Positions 1 to 8,833 of a stretch of DNA of 52,014 nt are shown here, piece by piece. The stretch lies in contig JAFXLL010000006.1 of NCBI GenBank assembly GCA_017531225.1, positions 1-52,014 of the forward strand, in the 5' to 3' direction. Below the pieces are notes generated by a model that saw only the letters and a program-made list of their open reading frames with translations, did not search any database and was not told the origin of the DNA. The position numbers and the translations under genes are program-made. The stretch is from Bacteroidales bacterium (GTDB taxonomy: Bacteria > Bacteroidota > Bacteroidia > Bacteroidales > F082). How positions within the stretch are numbered: the first letter of the stretch is position 1; every line of letters begins with the position of its first letter.

Positions 1-10
1 AAAGAGACAA

Positions 11-120
<110 letters not shown>

Positions 121-128
121 CCATAACG

Positions 129-157
129 AAAAAGCCTGAGAAACTCTCAGGCTTTTT
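129..157. terminator. Strong, symmetrical (bidirectional) terminator
   Basis: A 13-bp perfect stem (129-141 with 145-157) closes a 3-nt loop and has A-run and T-run flanks on both sides, so it can end transcription from both directions. On the plus strand it ends the rRNA operon. On the minus strand it lies downstream of the SpoU methyltransferase gene. Confidence 0.9.
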
Positions 158-164
158 CTGTTTT

Positions 165-254
165 AGATAAGAGATAAAAGATAAGAGTTAATAGTTTGTC
201 AAACCACTTAACTTTTATCTTTTATCTCTTATCTTTTATCTTTTATCTTTTATC
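165..254. repeat. Heptad tandem repeat forming a 27-bp inverted repeat
   Basis: Positions 213-254 are six consecutive 7-bp units of TTTTATC (the third reads TCTTATC). Positions 166-186 hold the same unit in reverse orientation (GATAAGA/GATAAAA). As a result 165-191 and 208-234 are complementary over 27 bp with one mismatch, around a 16-nt centre that itself has a gtttg/caaac stem. The last heptads run over the stop codon (250-252) of the methyltransferase gene on the minus strand. Confidence 0.85.
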
Positions 255-1017
255 TATTTCTTATTTCTGCCATAATGATTCCTGCAGCCATCGAGGCGTT
301 CAGCGATTCAGTAACACTGCCCTCTGCACGTGGAATCGTAATAGGATGCGTGATATAATGTAAAACCTCGCTCCTGATGCCATGTGACTCGCTGCCGATG
401 ACAATGACACCGTCATCCCAACGCTCCTTACTGAAGATGTTTTCTCCGTCCAACAACGCTCCATAAACGGCTTTGCCTGACTTCTTCGCCTCATCAAGAT
501 AGGATGCTAAATTCACACTGGTTACATTCATCCTGAAAATGGAACCCATCGTGGCCTGAATCACCTTAGGGTTCCAAAGCTCAACGCAATCCTCGCTGCA
601 AACAATTTGGTTCATTCCAAACCACTCTGCCGTCCGGATGATGGTTCCCATGTTACCAGGATTGGCAATGCCGTCTAAAGCCAAAATCATGCCTTCTTCC
701 TTAATGGCTCTTGGCTGTGGAACCTCTACAACGGCGAGAATGCCTGGAGGTGTATCCTGACCGCTCATCTGCTCCATTTGGATGTCAGTAGCGATCTCCA
801 ATCGATCATCATTGATCTCATAATCACGCAGAAAACGCTCTGTTGCATATAAACAGAGCGTTTTCATGTTGGATTGAAGCAACTCTTCCACCATTTTACG
901 GCCTTCTACTACGAAGAGTCCGTGTTCCTTGCGGAATTTCTGCTGCTTCAGCGATTGTATCAGTTTGACGGTGCTTTTATTCAGCGACCACTTCAAATTC
1001 GACTTCGGCTTGGACAT
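250..1017 (-). CDS. SpoU/TrmH-family RNA 2'-O-ribose methyltransferase
   Basis: A 255-residue protein of the SPOUT superfamily that transfers methyl from S-adenosylmethionine to a ribose 2'-OH of rRNA or tRNA. Visible features are an N-terminal substrate-binding segment (FRKEHGLFVVEGRKMVEEL), then the knotted domain motifs GIANPGNMGTIIRTAEWFG, VIVIGSESHGIRSEV and the C-terminal SVTESLNASMAAGI. The order is that of the SpoU family; whether it acts on 23S rRNA or tRNA cannot be told. It is the last gene of the rpsF-rpsR-rplI operon. Its first 41 bases (977-1017) overlap the end of rplI, an unusually long overlap, so a non-ATG start inside the first dozen codons is possible. The stop codon lies within the heptad repeat. 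Confidence 0.9.
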   Translation of the reverse strand: MSKPKSNLKWSLNKSTVKLIQSLKQQKFRKEHGLFVVEGRKMVEELLQSNMKTLCLYATERFLRDYEINDDRLEIATDIQMEQMSGQDTPPGILAVVEVPQPRAIKEEGMILALDGIANPGNMGTIIRTAEWFGMNQIVCSEDCVELWNPKVIQATMGSIFRMNVTSVNLASYLDEAKKSGKAVYGALLDGENIFSKERWDDGVIVIGSESHGIRSEVLHYITHPITIPRAEGSVTESLNASMAAGIIMAEIRNR

Positions 1018-1426
1018 CCTTGTGGAGTTTGATCTTGGCTTTGTAGTTGCCGAGTTCCTTCACAGCCTCTTCGTTCATCACAATCTGCTTGCGGTCAACT
1101 TCGATGTTGCAGGCTTCCTTGATGGCGTTGGCAATCTGGATGGAGTTGACGGAACCGAAGATCTTGCCAGTGGCAGCAGCCTTGGCGCCGATGGTGAGCT
1201 TCAAGCCTTCGAGAGCCTTGGCTTTGTCCATAGCCTCGTTCTTGATCTTCTCTTCCTTATGGGCCTGCTGACGGATCTCTTCAGCCAACATCTTGCGGTT
1301 TCTTTCCGTTGCCAAGATAGCCATCTTGTTAGGAATCAAATAGTTGCGTGCATAACCGTCTTTCACTGTGACGATTTCGTTCTTGTAGCCTAAGTTGGCG
1401 ATGTCTTGTTTCAGAATAATTTCCAT
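977..1426 (-). CDS. rplI: 50S ribosomal protein L9
   Basis: A 149-residue protein with the typical N-domain of L9 (MEIILKQDIANLGYKNEIVTV, KDGYARNYLIP), a long lysine/glutamate-rich connecting helix and a C-domain (GKIFGSVNSIQIANAI). L9 is a structural protein of the large subunit near the L1 stalk. Third gene of the rpsF-rpsR-rplI operon, 14 nt after rpsR. The start is supported by an AGGAGG seven bases upstream. Confidence 0.97.
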   Translation of the reverse strand: MEIILKQDIANLGYKNEIVTVKDGYARNYLIPNKMAILATERNRKMLAEEIRQQAHKEEKIKNEAMDKAKALEGLKLTIGAKAAATGKIFGSVNSIQIANAIKEACNIEVDRKQIVMNEEAVKELGNYKAKIKLHKDVQAEVEFEVVAE

Positions 1427-1433
1427 TTCAAAT

Positions 1434-1439
1434 CCTCCT
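1434..1439 (-). promoter_or_regulatory. Shine-Dalgarno sequence of rplI
   Basis: A perfect AGGAGG on the minus strand lies seven bases before the rplI ATG (1424-1426) in the 14-nt gap after rpsR. Bacteroidota genes usually lack a Shine-Dalgarno sequence, and no neighbour here shows one this good. Confidence 0.75.
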
Positions 1440-1440
1440 A

Positions 1441-1713
1441 TTATTTCAACATGTCAGCAACAAACGGCATGAGGGCAAGGTGCCGAGCTCTCTTGATAGC
1501 CTGTGCAACTTTCTTTTGATACTTGGTTGAGGTACCGGTGATGCGGCGAGGCAAAATCTTACCTTGCTCGTTCACAAACTTCAGCAAGAAGTCGGCATCT
1601 TTGTAGTCGATGTACTTGATGCGGTTCTTCTTGAAGCGGCAGTATTTCTTTCTCTTGGTATCGACTGCGATAGGAGTCAAATATTTGATGTCGTTATTGT
1701 TTTGTTGTGCCAT
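1441..1713 (-). CDS. rpsR: 30S ribosomal protein S18
   Basis: A 90-residue S18 with the conserved blocks [31 protein letters not shown] and the basic [20 protein letters not shown] that contacts 16S rRNA and S6. Length is slightly above the usual 75-85 because of an N-terminal extension common in Bacteroidota. Middle gene of the rpsF-rpsR-rplI operon. Confidence 0.97.
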   Translation of the reverse strand: MAQQNNNDIKYLTPIAVDTKRKKYCRFKKNRIKYIDYKDADFLLKFVNEQGKILPRRITGTSTKYQKKVAQAIKRARHLALMPFVADMLK

Positions 1714-1739
1714 TTCTCTGAATTTTTAAATGTTAAACA

Positions 1740-2090
1740 TTAGGCTTGAGCTTCAGCTTGTTCCTGAGCTTTCTTGCGTTTCTTCTCGTTGTAGGCAACA
1801 GCGTGCTTGTCAAGCTTCACGGTCAAGAAACGGAGCACGCGCTCGTCACGCTTCAGCTCGGTCTCGACATTGGCAATAACGTCTCCCTCGGCCTTGTACT
1901 CTATCAACTGATAGAAGCCAGTGGATTTCTTTTGGATTGGGTATGCAAGTTTGCGCATGCCCCAGTGCTCTTCATGAACGATCTCTGCGCCAGCTTTGGC
2001 CAGATAATCTTCATACTTCTTTACCGCTTCCTTCATCTGATCGTCAGACAAAACGGGAGTTAAAATGAAAACGGTTTCGTACTGATTCAT
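1740..2090 (-). CDS. rpsF: 30S ribosomal protein S6
   Basis: A 116-residue S6 ([38 protein letters not shown]) with an alanine/lysine-rich tail after the ferredoxin-like fold. The frame is open 30 codons further upstream, but that part lacks S6 similarity and would run through the -7 promoter element at 2151-2158, so the ATG at 2088-2090 is the start. S6 binds S18 in the 30S platform. First gene of the operon that continues with rpsR, rplI and the SpoU methyltransferase. Confidence 0.95.
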   Translation of the reverse strand: MNQYETVFILTPVLSDDQMKEAVKKYEDYLAKAGAEIVHEEHWGMRKLAYPIQKKSTGFYQLIEYKAEGDVIANVETELKRDERVLRFLTVKLDKHAVAYNEKKRKKAQEQAEAQA

Positions 2091-2150
2091 AGTTAAATTA
2101 CTGATAATTAATGATTTAATAGTTTTATTACTTGCTTCGAAAAGCGAGTG

Positions 2151-2158
2151 CAAAGATA
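2151..2158 (-). promoter_or_regulatory. -7 promoter element of the rpsF operon
   Basis: TATCTTTG on the minus strand matches the Bacteroidota -7 consensus TAnnTTTG and has a TTG-containing -33-like stretch about 20 nt upstream. It lies about 60 nt before the rpsF ATG. Confidence 0.75.
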
Positions 2159-2195
2159 AATCTTTTTCTCTAATAAACAAGCAGTTGCGTGAAAA

Positions 2196-3125
2196 TTATT
2201 TTTTGTAGAGCTGAAATACGGTCATGTTAGTCCATTCAGTAGGCTGTAAAACCTCATCGGTCATGGTGGCATCGAGGTTGCTCACTCGTCCTGAAAGGCA
2301 CTGGTTGACAAAGGCGCAGAAAAGGTCGACAGAACCAGGGAACCATGATGCCACTTCGTGTCCGATACCCTCGAAACGAATGAACCAGTGAGGGATGTCC
2401 AAACTTTTCATCTTTCTGTCGATGGCTTTTGAACCGAAAAGTTTGGGATGGAAAGGAATCCCTAATTCATTGTAGGCAACGATTTTGTCCTTCGTGCCAT
2501 GCATTAGCAGGGTAGGGGCGGGATCGGTCTCATATTTCAGGTCTGCCGTCTTGCACATCACACCACCGGCGTATGGAATCACCGCGGCAGGTTTCCAACC
2601 TTCGGGCAATGCCGATGCTTGAGGCCATCCGTTAGCTCTGCAGAAATCAAGCTGAAGCACAGTGATGGCGCCTGCTGAACTACCGGTCAGAGCAATCTTT
2701 GCGGGGTCAATGTCGATTTCATTAGCATGTTCAACAACCCACTTGACCGCTGCCGCACAGTCTTCGGTAGCGATGTCGATACAGTATTGGAATAGTTTAT
2801 CCAAATCTGTCAGACGAGTATGGTTGGCTACCCTTACGCTATCTTTCAACCCCAAACGATAATCGATGTTGATCACGGTGAAACCACGTTCGGTCAGCGA
2901 GTCAGCCAGCCTCGATTGATAGTCGTTGTCGCGTGCTCCTAGGATGAAGCCGCCACCGAACACAGAAATCACAGCGGCTTTGTCGGCTCGTGCCACAGCA
3001 GGCCGGTGAACATCTAAATATAATGTTGAGTCACGCTCAACGAAAGGATAGGTGGTTTTGGATTGTCCCATTGCTGAGAGGATACCAAAAAGACATAACG
3101 TAGTAAGTATCAGAAGCTTTTTCAT
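2196..3125 (-). CDS. Secreted alpha/beta hydrolase (esterase/lipase-like)
   Basis: A 309-residue protein with an N-terminal signal peptide (hydrophobic residues 4-19, ending ...SAMGQ). The core has a glycine-rich oxyanion-hole segment (VISVFGGGFILGA), the nucleophile elbow GSSAG with Ser150, an acidic-residue loop (LLMHGTKDKIVAY) and a late histidine (FEGIGHEV), so the Ser-Asp-His triad is complete. This arrangement is that of carboxylesterases related to the hormone-sensitive-lipase/BD-FAE group; the substrate is unknown. It has its own promoter and is a single-gene unit, divergent from the efflux operon and downstream-adjacent to the ribosomal operon. Confidence 0.85.
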   Translation of the reverse strand: MKKLLILTTLCLFGILSAMGQSKTTYPFVERDSTLYLDVHRPAVARADKAAVISVFGGGFILGARDNDYQSRLADSLTERGFTVINIDYRLGLKDSVRVANHTRLTDLDKLFQYCIDIATEDCAAAVKWVVEHANEIDIDPAKIALTGSSAGAITVLQLDFCRANGWPQASALPEGWKPAAVIPYAGGVMCKTADLKYETDPAPTLLMHGTKDKIVAYNELGIPFHPKLFGSKAIDRKMKSLDIPHWFIRFEGIGHEVASWFPGSVDLFCAFVNQCLSGRVSNLDATMTDEVLQPTEWTNMTVFQLYKK

Positions 3126-3152
3126 GTTTTAAATGAGGCTTAATATTGATTG

Positions 3153-3160
3153 CAAAGATA
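3153..3160 (-). promoter_or_regulatory. -7 promoter element of the hydrolase gene
   Basis: TATCTTTG (TAnnTTTG) on the minus strand, 27 nt before the hydrolase ATG. It is one half of a divergent promoter region with the efflux operon. Confidence 0.7.
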
Positions 3161-3218
3161 CAAAATATATTAGAAGTCACCTTTTGTCACTTTTTTTTAC
3201 TATGTGAAGACATATTCG

Positions 3219-3226
3219 TATTTTTG
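3219..3226 (+). promoter_or_regulatory. -7 promoter element of the RND efflux operon
   Basis: TATTTTTG matches TAnnTTTG, 31 nt before the adaptor ATG at 3258. It rules out translation from an in-frame start at 3204. Confidence 0.7.
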
Positions 3227-3257
3227 CATCTTTAAACTAAACACTGAAGCAAATAAC

Positions 3258-4283
3258 ATGAGTAAAACACACTATCTCGTCATCCTGATGCTGGCAACAG
3301 TATTTTGGGTAGGTTGTGACAACAAAAAGAAACAACAGCCTATCACCCGCGTTATTCCTGTAGAAATCGAAGTAGTTGACAACGCCGACGGCAACAACTA
3401 TCGTAACTATGTCGGTACCGTTCAAAGCGAGATGAAGATCTCTCTATCGTTCCCCTTTGGAGGCACAGTGTCCGGCGTCTTCGTCCATAACGGCCAACAG
3501 GTGAAGAAAGGCACGCTGATCGCCAAGGTCGACGATGCTACTGCCAGAAGCCTTTATGATGTGGCTTTGGCTACGCTTAACCAAGCCGAAGATGGCTACC
3601 GTCGTATGAAAATGGTGTACGAAGAGGGTGGCATCAGCGAAGTGCGTTGGGTTCAGATGGAGACAGACCTTGAGAAGGCGCGCCAAACGGAATTGAGCGC
3701 AAGGAAACACCTTGAGGAATGTTCGCTCTATGCGCCACAGGATGGCTACATCAGCATGGGCGACCATGTCATCGGCGAACAGATCGGACCCGCCGTCCCA
3801 TTCTGCAATTTGGTTGATATGAATAAACTGGTGGTGGAGTTCTCTGTACCCGAAAAGGAGATAGGATTGATTAATATAGGAGATCCAGCCATCGCTACCA
3901 TCCCCGCTTTGAACGATGCCGAGAAGCCTGTCGTTATTTGCGATAAAGCTATCCTTTCCAATCCGCTGGGTCATTCCTACACCATGAAAGCGAGTATTTC
4001 GCCCAAAGAGAAAGAAGTGCTCCCCGGTATGGTGACGAAGATTCGTCTGTCTTTACACGGCAATGGGCATACAGGCATCGTGGTGCCTTCATCGTGCGTG
4101 CGTACCATGCCCGATGGCATTGCCGTTTGGGTGATCCGCAATGGCAAAGCACACCGTCAATCCATCAAGGTAACCGAGTTTATCAAAAATGGTGTGTTGG
4201 TGAGTGAGGGGCTGAACCATGGCGACACCATTGTCACGGCTGGTTACCAGAAGTTGTATAACGGTGCCGAAGTCTCATTCTAA
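3258..4283 (+). CDS. RND efflux periplasmic adaptor (membrane fusion) lipoprotein
   Basis: A 341-residue protein starting MSKTHYLVILML with a lipoprotein signal (lipobox FWVGC, then DNKKK). A biotinyl-lipoyl half (FPFGGTVSGVFVHNGQQVKKGTLIAKVD), a helical hairpin around residues 85-140, the second lipoyl half (LYAPQDGYISM) and beta-barrel and membrane-proximal domains follow, as in AcrA/MexA-type adaptors. It links the inner-membrane pump to the outer-membrane channel. First gene of a three-gene operon, 12 nt before the pump gene. The frame opens at 3204, but that start overlaps the promoter, so ATG 3258 is chosen because it gives a proper lipoprotein signal. Confidence 0.92.
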   Translation: MSKTHYLVILMLATVFWVGCDNKKKQQPITRVIPVEIEVVDNADGNNYRNYVGTVQSEMKISLSFPFGGTVSGVFVHNGQQVKKGTLIAKVDDATARSLYDVALATLNQAEDGYRRMKMVYEEGGISEVRWVQMETDLEKARQTELSARKHLEECSLYAPQDGYISMGDHVIGEQIGPAVPFCNLVDMNKLVVEFSVPEKEIGLINIGDPAIATIPALNDAEKPVVICDKAILSNPLGHSYTMKASISPKEKEVLPGMVTKIRLSLHGNGHTGIVVPSSCVRTMPDGIAVWVIRNGKAHRQSIKVTEFIKNGVLVSEGLNHGDTIVTAGYQKLYNGAEVSF

Positions 4284-4295
4284 CCACTGAGTGTT

Positions 4296-7200
4296 ATGGC
4301 CACGAAAAGAAATATCGTAGAATCGGCGATGAGGAACAACAATCTGGTGTTCTTCTTCATGATGGTCATCGTCGTATTTGGCTTCATTGCACTGCCCAGG
4401 CTCAAAAAGAATGAGTTCCCTGATGTAACCATCAGGCAAGGCGTGGTAGCGGTGGTTTATCCAGGTGCCACTGCCGAGGAAATCGAGCAGCGTGTTGCCA
4501 AGCCCACTGAACAGTATCTGTTCACGTTCACTGATGTGGACAAGAAAAAGACCTATTCTTATTCCAAAGATGGTATGATGGTGGTCTTCGTGTCGTTGGT
4601 GCCTACGGCTAAGGACGCCCCGATGACATGGTCGCGCATCCGTCAGGGATTGGTGTTGTTCCGTCAAACTAACCTGCCTCAGGGGGTGTTGGCCACTGCG
4701 GTCATCGATGACTTTGGAAACGCTTCTTCACTGCTGTTGGCTATCGAGAGCGACCAGCGCCCATCACGGGAATTGCGTGAGTTTGCCGACCAGTTGGCTG
4801 ACCGCCTTCGCACCATCAAAACCATGGGTAATATCAAGATCATTGGGGAGGAGAAAGAGGAAATCGCCATTTATATGGATCCTACCCGGATGACGCAATA
4901 CGCCGTGACGCCTTCCATGATCACGGCTGAACTGGCAGCACACAGCTTGCGCACCGTCACTGGTAAGGCTGATAACGCCGATGGCAACGCGGTCATTCAC
5001 GTGAATGTGCCCTATAAAGACCTTTATGAAATTGCGGAATTGATTGTTTTCGCTGATCCCGTCACGGGTCAGGTGATCAAGCTACGTGACGTGGCTCGCC
5101 TTGAGCGCCGTTATCAGGAGACTTCACAATACATACAATATTCCGATGCTAACGCTAATAACAACAGCTGCCTGATGTTCTCCATGGAGATGCGTTCTGG
5201 CAACAACATTGTGGAGTTTGGCGAACAAGTCAACAAGGTGATCGACGCTTTCTTGGCTACCGCTCCTCCCGACATCAATGTGCATCGCATCACCGACCAG
5301 CCTGACGTGGTCAATAAGTCGGTACGTTCTTTCTTGAAAGACTTGATCGAGGCCATCATCATTGTCATTTTGGTGATGCTGTTTTTGTTCCCGCTGCGTA
5401 CGGCTTTGGTATCTTCGACTTCAGTGCCCGTGTGCATTGCGGCAACATGGGCGATTATGTATCTGATGGGTGTGGAGTTGAATACAGTGACATTAGCCGC
5501 CTTGATCGTCGTTCTCGGTATGATTGTTGACGACTCGGTAGTGGTGATTGACGGCTATTCCGATATGTTGGCTACAGGCCATTCGCGATGGTATTGCGCT
5601 TCTGTCTCTACACGCAGCCTGATGACATCCATGCTTATTGCCACATGCTCGGTGTCGTTCATGTTTTTCCCCATGCTTTCGCTGTTGCATGGCACTGTTA
5701 TGGGTGATTTCGTGACACTCTTCCCATGGGTGATCTTCATTGCGCTCTCGTGCAGTTTCCTCTATGCCATTTGGGTGATTCCTTTCCTGTCGGCAAAGAT
5801 CATCAAACGCACCAGCCACAAGAAGATGTCGGTGATTGAGAAGATCCAGACCAAGTTCTTCAATGCAATGCAGAAGTCCTATAAGCGACTTCTTGACTTG
5901 TGTTTCCGTCATAAGTGGGGTACGATTGCCGTAGCTTTGGCTACCGTTGTGTTTGGCGTTTATCTTGGCACAAAGGTAGACATTCAGATGCTCCCCAAAG
6001 CCGAGCGCGACAGCTTTGCGGTAGAGATACACCTGGCTACAGGCAGCTCTATCGAGGAGACTGCTGCGGTAGCCGATTCGCTGACTAAGATTTTGAAGGC
6101 TGATTCTCGCGTGAAGTCAATAACCGCCTTCCTTGGCATGGCTTCACCGCGATTCCATATCACCTATGCTCCTGAAGCCGTTCCCACCAGTGCTTATGCC
6201 CAGTTTATCGTGAACACGGTGTCGGAAAAGGCTACCAAGGAAATGATCAATGAGTATTCCTTGAAATATGAGAATGCTTTCCCAATAGCTCAGATTCGTT
6301 TCAAGCAGATGGACTATCAGATAGTGAATGCGCCGGTGGAGTATTACATCTCGGGCGACGACTACAAGACGATCAGTCCCTTTGCAGATTCGCTGCTGTC
6401 TTTCATGCATCAGGATCCCAATCTGTTTTATGTCCATTCCGACTACGATGGCATCGAGGAGATTGTGGAAGTTGACTTGGATATCGACGAAGCTAACCGA
6501 CTGGGGGTGACTCAGGCGGTGCTATCGGTGTATCTGGCAGGCGCTTTGTCAGGCAACAATCTGGTTTCGATGTGGGAGGAAGGCTACAACCTGCCTACCA
6601 AGATCTATACGGAAGGTGTTCACGACATCGACTACGAGGCCTTGGGTGATTTGTTGGTTCCTGCTTTGGGGTCAGGAGTATGGGTGCCGCTGCGTCAGGT
6701 GGCTACACTGCGTCCCTCATTCGCGCACGACAATCTTACCCACCGCAATGGCCGCCGATGCATCACGGTGATGGCTGATGTTGCTCCAGGCAAGGCGCAA
6801 TTGGCGGAGTTCAAGAAAATCGGCGAATATATCGAGACGTTTGACCTTCCTGAGAATGTGGAGATCGAAGAGGGTGGTTCCATGGCGCTTACCAGAGATA
6901 CCATGCCATCGCTTGTTATGGCTATCATTGCAGCCATTATAGTGATGTTCATCGTGCTAATTGTTCACTACAAGATGATAGGCATCTCAATCCTCTCGCT
7001 CTCACTTTCGGTGCTTTGTGTCTTCGGAGCGACATTTGGCCTATGGCTCTTTGGGCTTGATATTTCCCTGACTGCCATGCTGGGCTTGATCTCGCTGATC
7101 GGTATCATTGTTCGCAATGCCATCATCATGTATGACTATGTGGCCGAGTTGCGCGAGAAGGAGAAGATCTCGGTGCACGAAGCCGCTTACGAGGCAGGAT

Positions 7201-7496
7201 TACGCCGTATGAGGCCTATCTTCCTCACCTCGGCTACCACCGCTTTGGGCGTCATCCCAATGATTGCCGCTAAGACACTGCTTTGGGAGCCGATGGGCGT
7301 GGTAATCTGCTTCGGTACCATCATCACCTTCCCCTTGGTAGTGACCGTGTTGCCGGTGGCTTACTGCTTGGCTTTCGATGCAGGCGAACGTGACCTGAAA
7401 CGACGCAATAAGATTAACAAACGGTTTATCCAGCGGCTGGAAGATCGTGATGCCCGCAATGAGGAACGCAATAATAAAAACGAAAAAAACGATTGA
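4296..7496 (+). CDS. RND-family efflux pump, inner-membrane subunit
   Basis: A 1066-residue resistance-nodulation-division transporter, full length for the AcrB/HAE1 type. Topology is the usual duplicated one: TM1 near residues 14-33, a large periplasmic loop, TM2-6 from about 350, a second periplasmic loop from about 560, and TM8-12 from about 870. The proton-relay pair Asp412-Asp413 (GMIVDDSVVVIDG) is present. Substrate is unknown; the paired adaptor and TolC-like genes indicate a tripartite drug or toxic-compound exporter. The stop codon overlaps the start of the next gene (TGATG), suggesting translational coupling. Confidence 0.95.
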   Translation: MATKRNIVESAMRNNNLVFFFMMVIVVFGFIALPRLKKNEFPDVTIRQGVVAVVYPGATAEEIEQRVAKPTEQYLFTFTDVDKKKTYSYSKDGMMVVFVSLVPTAKDAPMTWSRIRQGLVLFRQTNLPQGVLATAVIDDFGNASSLLLAIESDQRPSRELREFADQLADRLRTIKTMGNIKIIGEEKEEIAIYMDPTRMTQYAVTPSMITAELAAHSLRTVTGKADNADGNAVIHVNVPYKDLYEIAELIVFADPVTGQVIKLRDVARLERRYQETSQYIQYSDANANNNSCLMFSMEMRSGNNIVEFGEQVNKVIDAFLATAPPDINVHRITDQPDVVNKSVRSFLKDLIEAIIIVILVMLFLFPLRTALVSSTSVPVCIAATWAIMYLMGVELNTVTLAALIVVLGMIVDDSVVVIDGYSDMLATGHSRWYCASVSTRSLMTSMLIATCSVSFMFFPMLSLLHGTVMGDFVTLFPWVIFIALSCSFLYAIWVIPFLSAKIIKRTSHKKMSVIEKIQTKFFNAMQKSYKRLLDLCFRHKWGTIAVALATVVFGVYLGTKVDIQMLPKAERDSFAVEIHLATGSSIEETAAVADSLTKILKADSRVKSITAFLGMASPRFHITYAPEAVPTSAYAQFIVNTVSEKATKEMINEYSLKYENAFPIAQIRFKQMDYQIVNAPVEYYISGDDYKTISPFADSLLSFMHQDPNLFYVHSDYDGIEEIVEVDLDIDEANRLGVTQAVLSVYLAGALSGNNLVSMWEEGYNLPTKIYTEGVHDIDYEALGDLLVPALGSGVWVPLRQVATLRPSFAHDNLTHRNGRRCITVMADVAPGKAQLAEFKKIGEYIETFDLPENVEIEEGGSMALTRDTMPSLVMAIIAAIIVMFIVLIVHYKMIGISILSLSLSVLCVFGATFGLWLFGLDISLTAMLGLISLIGIIVRNAIIMYDYVAELREKEKISVHEAAYEAGLRRMRPIFLTSATTALGVIPMIAAKTLLWEPMGVVICFGTIITFPLVVTVLPVAYCLAFDAGERDLKRRNKINKRFIQRLEDRDARNEERNNKNEKND

Positions 7497-8833
7497 TGAT
7501 GAAAAGGATATTTTTGGCTGTTGCAGTGGTGTTCATGGCTTTAGGCCTTAAAGCGCAAAGCGTAGCGCTCACACTCGACTCGTGTTTTGCATTGGCTAAG
7601 GCCAATAATGCCAAACTCAAGACCAATGAGTTGGAGATTCAGAAGGCGAGAGAGGTGAAAGCCCAGGTGTTTACCAAATATTTCCCCCAAGTATCGTTAG
7701 GATTCATGTCCTACTACGCCGTCAACCCAATTATTGAATACAGTGTGGATGACATCAATCAGGAAACCAGTTTTGGAGCGTTTGTCGCCACGACCATCCA
7801 AGCTTTGCTTGACGCTGGTTTTGATATTCCAACGAAGGTCTCCATGATGAAACAAGGTCTTGGCGGGAATGCGGTGGCTGTTATGCCGGTGTATGCCGGC
7901 GGCCGTATCGCCAATGGCAACAGATTGGCCAGTCTTGGCATCGAAGCGGCACAACTGAAGTCGGAGGTGAGTGAGCGCGACCTGATGGAAGAGATTGAGA
8001 CCTCTTATTATCTGGTGTTAGGACTGCAAGAGAAGGTGCAGACCTTAAACTCTGCATTGGCCCTTATCGACTCGCTTGACCATACCGTCGAGACGGCTTT
8101 GAAAGCAGGTTTGATCACCAATAGCGACAAGCTCCGGGTGGCATTGAAACGCAATGAATTTCAAGCGCTTCAGCTCCAGTTGAACAACGGCATCGTGTTA
8201 GCTTCCATATTGCTCTGTCATCAGATTGGCATTGAGTATCCTGAAGAAGGACTCGTGTTGGAGAATAATTTGGATCAGGTAGGGTTACCTGTTAACTCAA
8301 ACAAAGTTTTCTCCCGCCCTGAACGCCGGTTGTTGCAGCTGCAAATCGAAGCGGAGACGTTTTACAAGAAGCTGACCATTGGCGAAGCGCTACCTCAGGT
8401 GGGCATTGGATCGTTAGCATCCTATGGAAACCTCACTGGTAAGACTAAGTTCAACGCGATTATGTTTGCCTCGGCCTCGGTACCGTTGACCCAATGGTGG
8501 GAGACCTCACATAAGATCAAGGAGCATGATCTGAAAATCCGTGAAGCTGAGTTGATGCAAGAAGACTTGAACGGGATGATGGATTTGCAGGAAAAGCAGG
8601 CGTATAACCAGATGATTGAAGCAGAATCCTTGCTACAGTCTGACTATGCTGCCCTTGCTATGGCCCAAGAAAACAGTAGACTTGCCAATTTAAATTATCG
8701 TGCCGGTATGAATACCATTACTGACGTGCTGGAAGCCAATACCTTGTTGCTCCAAGCGCAGAATGCCATCACCGATAGACGGATCACTTACGCCTCGGCA
8801 CGACGCAAATACCACGACCTCACAGGGAAGTGA
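7496..8833 (+). CDS. TolC-family outer-membrane efflux channel
   Basis: A 445-residue outer-membrane protein with a signal peptide (MMKRIFLAVAVVFMALGLKAQ) and two outer-membrane-efflux repeats (about 27-225 and 250-440) rich in alpha-helical heptads, ending in the typical ANTLLLQAQNAITDRRITYA region. It forms the outer-membrane exit duct for the upstream RND pump. The start used is ATG 7496, overlapping the pump stop codon by one base; a TTG at 7493 and ATG at 7499 are also in frame. Its 3' end overlaps the convergent wecB by 14 nt. Confidence 0.93.
   Translation: MMKRIFLAVAVVFMALGLKAQSVALTLDSCFALAKANNAKLKTNELEIQKAREVKAQVFTKYFPQVSLGFMSYYAVNPIIEYSVDDINQETSFGAFVATTIQALLDAGFDIPTKVSMMKQGLGGNAVAVMPVYAGGRIANGNRLASLGIEAAQLKSEVSERDLMEEIETSYYLVLGLQEKVQTLNSALALIDSLDHTVETALKAGLITNSDKLRVALKRNEFQALQLQLNNGIVLASILLCHQIGIEYPEEGLVLENNLDQVGLPVNSNKVFSRPERRLLQLQIEAETFYKKLTIGEALPQVGIGSLASYGNLTGKTKFNAIMFASASVPLTQWWETSHKIKEHDLKIREAELMQEDLNGMMDLQEKQAYNQMIEAESLLQSDYAALAMAQENSRLANLNYRAGMNTITDVLEANTLLLQAQNAITDRRITYASARRKYHDLTGK

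Noticed and set aside
4994-5007. Perfect 14-bp palindrome CATTCACGTGAATG, core like parS
   Set aside because: It lies inside the RND pump coding sequence, is explained by its codons (IHVN), and only the central ten bases match parS; the flanks do not. No other parS-like site was noticed near parAB.
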